A stretch of DNA of 5,490 nucleotides. It comes from an uncultured Collinsella sp. (GTDB lineage Bacteria; Actinomycetota; Coriobacteriia; Coriobacteriales; Coriobacteriaceae). The stretch is taken from positions 1 through 5,490 of the forward strand of contig UQMK01000053.1 of the NCBI GenBank assembly GCA_900542085.1, read 5' to 3'. Position 1 is the stretch's first letter, and every line of letters starts with the position of its first letter. Under the pieces are notes generated by a model that was not told the origin of the DNA, ran no database searches, and saw nothing but the letters and a program-made list of their open reading frames with translations. Position numbers and translations under genes: made by a program. Positions 5,347 through 5,490 of the stretch are shown here, in pieces.

Positions 5347-5386
5347 CTTACAGCTGGTAAACGCAATATTTGCAAACATCTGTTCG
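5347..5386 (-). promoter_or_regulatory. Candidate LexA (SOS) box overlapping a promoter
   Basis: On the minus strand CGAACAGATGTTTG (5373-5386) agrees at 13 of 14 positions with the Gram-positive LexA consensus CGAACRNRYGTTYC; only the last base differs. The box runs into TTGCAA (5370-5375), a four-of-six -35 match, which is followed after exactly 17 bases by TGTAAG (5347-5352), a four-of-six -10 match. LexA bound here would cover the -35. The first gene downstream is the 49-residue membrane protein, with a leader of about 70 bases. A second possible -10, TAAAAT (5326-5331), and an inverted repeat TGCGAG-CA-CTCGCA (5333-5346) lie nearer the gene. Confidence 0.5.
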
Positions 5387-5440
5387 ATATTCATATGCTT
5401 GATCCATCGAGCAATGAATCCTGGCTGCGTTGTCCAATCA

Positions 5441-5465
5441 AAACCACCCCTAAAAGGGGTGGTTT
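5441..5465. terminator. Hairpin terminator
   Basis: AAACCACCCC (5441-5450) and GGGGTGGTTT (5456-5465) form a perfect 10-bp stem with a 5-base loop TAAAA, a classic terminator shape. The minus-strand tail reads TTTTGATTGG and the plus-strand tail TTTGCTCTTAG, so it may work in both directions. Most simply it ends a minus-strand gene lying beyond the right edge, isolating the LexA-box unit from that gene. From 5387 to the window end I see no gene. Confidence 0.7.
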
Positions 5466-5490
5466 GCTCTTAGGGTATAACCCTTGGATT

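Noticed and set aside
5270..5347. GTG start extending the small membrane protein by 26 residues
   Set aside because: No ribosome binding site precedes it, the extension has no features, and it would overlap the proposed promoter and palindrome, whereas ATG 5269 has GGAGG at good spacing.
5082..5473. Two plus-strand open frames (5082-5360 and 5270-5473)
   Set aside because: The first starts with GTG inside the terminator region, far from any ribosome binding site, and opposes the small membrane protein gene. The second runs through the LexA-like box and the terminator hairpin. Neither resembles a known protein.
5472..5484. AGGGT-ATA-ACCCT inverted repeat near the right edge
   Set aside because: Only 5-bp arms, and the sequence needed to judge its context lies outside the window.

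Overview
The window looks like chromosomal DNA of a high-GC Gram-positive bacterium, most likely a Coriobacteriia member (Collinsella-like Actinomycetota). This is an inference from three things: GC-rich third codon positions, a canonical gatC-gatA-gatB operon, and a pilus-type (class C) sortase close to an Actinobacteria/Firmicutes-type LexA-like box. No sequence here proves the species. All genes I can support lie on the minus strand, so transcription runs from high to low coordinates.

Layout, from left to right. Positions 12-46 hold a strong hairpin that probably terminates the gat operon. Positions 116-3617 carry gatB, gatA and gatC, transcribed in the order gatC, gatA, gatB. They are joined by two identical TAATG stop/start overlaps, with a candidate promoter at 3653-3681. 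Their products form the GatCAB amidotransferase, which converts misacylated Glu-tRNA(Gln) and/or Asp-tRNA(Asn) to the correct aminoacyl-tRNA. GatB carries an unusual insertion of about 65 residues.

Positions 3618-3921 (304 bases) contain no credible gene but hold a repeat cluster: degenerate 20-21-base direct repeats, a perfect 19-bp inverted repeat around a 27-base loop, and a motif (GGGGACAGGCACC on the minus strand) flanked by short inverted arms. It resembles a REP-like or miniature mobile element sitting directly behind the sortase gene.

Positions 3922-4860 encode a class C sortase with both membrane anchors and the full His-Cys-Arg catalytic set. No pilin or LPXTG substrate gene is present in the window. 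Its upstream region (4861-5090) has a possible promoter, a palindrome near the expected start site, and further hairpins.

Positions 5091-5386 form the most interesting part: a compact self-contained unit. It has a LexA-like box (5373-5386) overlapping a plausible -35 element, a 49-residue one-helix membrane protein with a very basic tail (5120-5269) behind a strong ribosome binding site, and a terminator hairpin (5091-5118). A possible convergent RNA on the plus strand (about 5029-5125) would share that terminator. The arrangement recalls SOS-induced small membrane proteins and type I toxin-antitoxin pairs, but that reading is inference. The right edge (5387-5490) holds another hairpin terminator and no recognisable gene.
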